This document shows positions 61,486 to 64,000 of a stretch of DNA of 64,000 nucleotides, one piece after another. The position numbers and the translations under genes are program-made. Source of the DNA: Sphingomonas sp. IC081 (GTDB lineage Bacteria; Pseudomonadota; Alphaproteobacteria; Sphingomonadales; Sphingomonadaceae). The stretch lies in NCBI RefSeq assembly GCF_006874585.1, contig NZ_CP029761.1, forward strand, positions 1,003,001 through 1,067,000, written 5' to 3'. The notes under the pieces were generated by a model, which made no database searches, was not told the origin of the DNA, and worked only from the letters and a program-made list of their open reading frames with translations. Position 1 is the stretch's first letter; every line of letters begins with the position of its first letter.

Positions 61486-63039
61486 GTGATCTTGCGAGCC
61501 GCAATCGTCCGTATCCTGGCGTGCCCGCTCATCCCGCCCCAAGCGCTGGCCCCGTCCCTGGTCTTGTGCCTGCTTTCCGGCTGTGCCGCCGGGCCGGACT
61601 ATGTACCGAGCAGCGCGGCGCAACTGGGGGTGCCGGACCAGTGGTCGGTCACCGCCCCGCCCGGCGGTGAGGATCTGACCGCCTGGTGGCGCAAGTTCGA
61701 CGATCCCGTACTCACCCAGCTGGTGGAGCAGGCTGCCGGTGCCAACCTCGATCTGGCACAGGCGCAGGCCCGCTTGCGGCAGGCGCGCGAGGCGCTGGTC
61801 ATCAGCCGCGCGGCCCTGCTGCCGTCGCTGTCGGGCTCGGGCAGTGTCAACCGCACCGAAACGCTGAAAGGCGGCGGCACCACGCTGACCTTGCCGGACG
61901 GCACCGTCACCACCACCGGAGGCGGCGGCAGCACCAGCTTCACCCTCGGGCTCGATGCCAGTTACCAGCTTGACCTGTTCGGCGGCAATCGCCGCGCGGT
62001 GGAGGCGAGCAGGGCGCAGTTCGAAGGCGCCGGTTTCGACTATGCGGCCACGCTGCTGACGGTGGAAAGCGAACTTGCGCGCAACTACGTGCTGGCGCGG
62101 GGCTATCAGGCGCAGATCGCCAACGCCCGGGCCAGCCTCGCGATCCAGGACGAGAACCTCGAGATCGCCCGCTGGCGGGTGATGGCAGGGCTGGTCTCCT
62201 CGCTCGACGAGCAGCAGGCGCGCTCCAGCCGGGCGCAGGCGGCGGCGGCGATCCCGTCGCTGGAGCAGCAATACAACGCCGCCGTCTCGCGCATCGGCGT
62301 GCTCACCGGGCAGGCGCCGGGCGCGGTGAAGCCGCTGCTGGAAACGGTTCGGCGGATCCCGCGCGGGCCGGACATGGTGGGGCCGGACGGGGTTGGCGTC
62401 GGCATTCCCGCCAATGTCCTGCGCCAGCGGCCCGACGTGCGTGCGGCCGAGCGCAACCTTGCCGCCACCACCGCGCAGATCGGCGTGGCCAGGGCGCAGC
62501 TCTATCCGCAGCTCACCATCTCCGGTAGCCTCGACACCAATGCGCGCAGTTTCAGCGGGCTGTTCGACACGATCACCGGCGGCCTGTTCGGCGGGATCAG
62601 CCAGGCGATCTTCAACGGCGGGCGACTGAACGCGCAGGTCCGTTCGAACGAGGCGGCGGCGCAGGGCGCCTTCGCGGCCTACAAGTCCTCGGTGCTGACC
62701 GCGCTGGAGGATGTCGAGAATGCCGTGGTTGCGCTGCGGAGTGCCGAAACGCGCGAGAAGGAACTGGCCGAGGCGCTGGATGCGGCCAGCAGTTCGGCGC
62801 TGCTGGCGCGCATGCAGTACCGCTCGGGCCTTACCGATTTCACCACCCTCAATACCCAGGAAGCCGCGCTGGTTTCGGCCCGCAACGGGCTGGTGCAGGC
62901 CCATGCCGACCGGGCGAACGCCCTGGTGGCGCTTTACGACGCGCTGGGCGGCGGCTGGGACGCGCGGCAGGACTACACCACGCTCGCGGGCCGTCCGGCC
63001 GTTGCGCGGCAGGGCACCAAGGCACAGGAAACCGACTGA
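61486..63039 (+). CDS. NodT-family outer-membrane efflux lipoprotein
   Basis: 517 residues from GTG 61486; no in-frame ATG gives a better start. N-terminal lipobox LLSGC with Cys33, then AAGPDYVPSS, typical of NodT/OprM outer-membrane channels. Two TolC-like repeats are visible: WWRKFDDPVLTQLVEQAAGA, then QLDLFGGNRRAVEASRAQFE in the first half and IPANVLRQRPDVRAAERNLA, then ISQAIFNGGRLNAQVRSNEA in the second. It provides the outer-membrane channel for a tripartite exporter and is followed three bases later by a MacA-like adaptor gene. Confidence 0.93.
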   Translation: MILRAAIVRILACPLIPPQALAPSLVLCLLSGCAAGPDYVPSSAAQLGVPDQWSVTAPPGGEDLTAWWRKFDDPVLTQLVEQAAGANLDLAQAQARLRQAREALVISRAALLPSLSGSGSVNRTETLKGGGTTLTLPDGTVTTTGGGGSTSFTLGLDASYQLDLFGGNRRAVEASRAQFEGAGFDYAATLLTVESELARNYVLARGYQAQIANARASLAIQDENLEIARWRVMAGLVSSLDEQQARSSRAQAAAAIPSLEQQYNAAVSRIGVLTGQAPGAVKPLLETVRRIPRGPDMVGPDGVGVGIPANVLRQRPDVRAAERNLAATTAQIGVARAQLYPQLTISGSLDTNARSFSGLFDTITGGLFGGISQAIFNGGRLNAQVRSNEAAAQGAFAAYKSSVLTALEDVENAVVALRSAETREKELAEALDAASSSALLARMQYRSGLTDFTTLNTQEAALVSARNGLVQAHADRANALVALYDALGGGWDARQDYTTLAGRPAVARQGTKAQETD

Positions 63040-63041
63040 GC

Positions 63042-64000
63042 ATGGCCGACGAAACCCTCGACGAATTCCTCGGCGCGGACAAGCGGGCGCTGTGGCAGCG
63101 CAAATGGGCGGTCTGGACGGCGCTGGCGGTGCTGGTCGTGCTGGCCTTGCTGCTCTCGCAGTGTTTTCGGGGCGCCGAGAAGACGGCCTATGCCACGACC
63201 CGGGCCGAGAAGGGGCGTCTGGTGACGACGGTCTCCGCCACCGGCAAGCTGGCGCCGACCAACCAGGTGACGGTCGGCTCGCAGCTTTCCGGCCTCGTGG
63301 TCAAGGTGCTGGTCGACGTCAACGACCGGGTGAAGAAAGGGCAGGTTCTGGCCGAGATCGATCCCGAGCAGATCGAGGACCAGATCCGGCAGTACACCGC
63401 GCAAGTGAACGCCAATCTGGCGCAAGTGGCGCAGAACAAGGCGACCCTGGCGGAATCGCAGGCGCAGCTGGCGCGGCTGGAGGAAGTCTCGCGGCTGTCG
63501 GGCGGCAAGGTGCCGTCGAAGACCGAATTGCAGGCGGGCCGCGCCGACGTCCAGCGCGCGGCGGCGGCGGTGAAGACGGCCGAGGCCAATGTCGCGGCCG
63601 CCCGTGCGACGCTGGCGCAGAGCCAGACCCAGCGCTCGCGCGCGCTGATCGTCTCGCCGGTCTCGGGCGTGGTGCTCGCGCGCGAGGTCGATCCGGGCCA
63701 GACGGTCGCCTCCTCGTTCAACACGCCGACGCTCTTCGTGATCGCCGAAGACCTCAGCAGCATGAAACTGGAAGTGGCGATCGACGAGGCGGACGTCGGC
63801 ACGGTGAAGGAAGGGCAGGCGGCGACCTTCACGGTCGATGCCTTCCCCGGCGATTCCTTCCCGGCGAAGATCACGCGCGTGGAAATCGGCTCGAACCTCA
63901 CGGTATCCTCGGCGACATCGTCGAGCTCGACTGCCACGACCAGCAGTTCCAGCGGGCAGGTGGTGTCCTATGCCGCCGATCTCTCGGTCGCCAATGCCGA
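63042..64000 (+). CDS. MacA-like periplasmic adaptor protein, 3' end cut by window
   Basis: 319 residues visible. A cytoplasmic start MADETLDEFLGADKRALWQR precedes one transmembrane helix (WAVWTALAVLVVLALLLSQC). The periplasmic part has the lipoyl-like halves (TTVSATGKLAPTNQVTVGSQ and VVLAREVDPGQTVAS), an alpha-hairpin (LAQVAQNKATLAESQAQLAR with SRLSGGKVPSKTELQAGR) and a beta-barrel domain (IAEDLSSMKLEVAIDEADVG). This layout is that of MacA-type adaptors for ABC exporters; an ABC transporter (MacB-like) is expected beyond the right edge. A serine/threonine-rich insert (SSATSSSSTATTSSSSG) interrupts the barrel domain, as in some MacA homologues. Confidence 0.9.
   Translation, partial: MADETLDEFLGADKRALWQRKWAVWTALAVLVVLALLLSQCFRGAEKTAYATTRAEKGRLVTTVSATGKLAPTNQVTVGSQLSGLVVKVLVDVNDRVKKGQVLAEIDPEQIEDQIRQYTAQVNANLAQVAQNKATLAESQAQLARLEEVSRLSGGKVPSKTELQAGRADVQRAAAAVKTAEANVAAARATLAQSQTQRSRALIVSPVSGVVLAREVDPGQTVASSFNTPTLFVIAEDLSSMKLEVAIDEADVGTVKEGQAATFTVDAFPGDSFPAKITRVEIGSNLTVSSATSSSSTATTSSSSGQVVSYAADLSVANA

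Overview
The window is GC-rich chromosomal DNA of an alphaproteobacterium, most likely a sphingomonad of the Novosphingobium/Sphingobium type. This is inferred from gene content and style: a FecI-FecR-TonB receptor module, a NodT-type efflux lipoprotein, a sphingomonad-style hut cluster with HutF and HutG, a tryptophan-halogenase-like flavoprotein and DUF11 surface proteins. I see no rRNA, tRNA, CRISPR array, insertion sequence or phage gene. Coding density is high and most open reading frames antisense to the genes are GC-driven shadows.

Layout, left to right. 1-2730: iron-related genes (ApbE, cut by the left edge, with a PepSY membrane protein, divergent from tonB; each side has a Fur-like box). 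2788-5283: FMN-dependent hydroxy-acid dehydrogenase convergent with an amino-acid permease. 5415-10925: a tight five-gene catabolic operon (two SDRs, a 3-hydroxyisobutyrate-dehydrogenase-like enzyme, a double carboxymuconolactone-decarboxylase protein and an aldehyde dehydrogenase) with a divergent GntR regulator; substrate unknown. 11102-13986: a small orphan gene, the C-terminal relic of a TonB-dependent receptor, a secreted propeller-like protein and a secreted endonuclease/exonuclease/phosphatase-fold protein. 13989-17428: tryptophan catabolism (kynureninase-like enzyme and tryptophan 2,3-dioxygenase) with a divergent Lrp regulator, and a glutathionyl-hydroquinone reductase. 17500-21602: a very large palindromic element, an autotransporter and an AT-rich orphan gene. 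21957-25874: TonB receptor, FecR and FecI-type sigma factor. 26023-30939: DoxX, AraC, LysR, two pirins, OsmC and a small conserved-looking protein. 31196-35447: dicarboxylate uptake, malic enzyme and a Gfo/Idh oxidoreductase. 35644-43052: a complete histidine-utilisation cluster, hutU-G-H-I on one strand and hutF-C on the other, with a HutC-type operator between. 43162-44685: a halogenase-family flavoprotein lacking the halogenase signature residues.

44703-59174 is the most interesting part. Five secreted or outer-membrane proteins form one minus-strand operon. Three smaller proteins and a 693-residue protein carry DUF11-type domains, and a 1698-residue protein combines similar domains with a predicted outer-membrane barrel. 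The operon is divergent from a NarL-type response regulator, followed by an Hpt protein and a MASE1-CHASE-PAS hybrid histidine kinase. The shared promoter region contains a 14-bp inverted repeat with one mismatch, a good candidate operator. The mature N-termini of three of the proteins and the C-termini of several resemble one another, which suggests a co-assembled surface structure under phosphorelay control. I know of no characterised function for such a system.

59247-64000: a LysR regulator divergent from a zinc alcohol dehydrogenase, then a NodT-family outer-membrane lipoprotein and a MacA-like adaptor that runs off the right edge, presumably part of a tripartite efflux operon.
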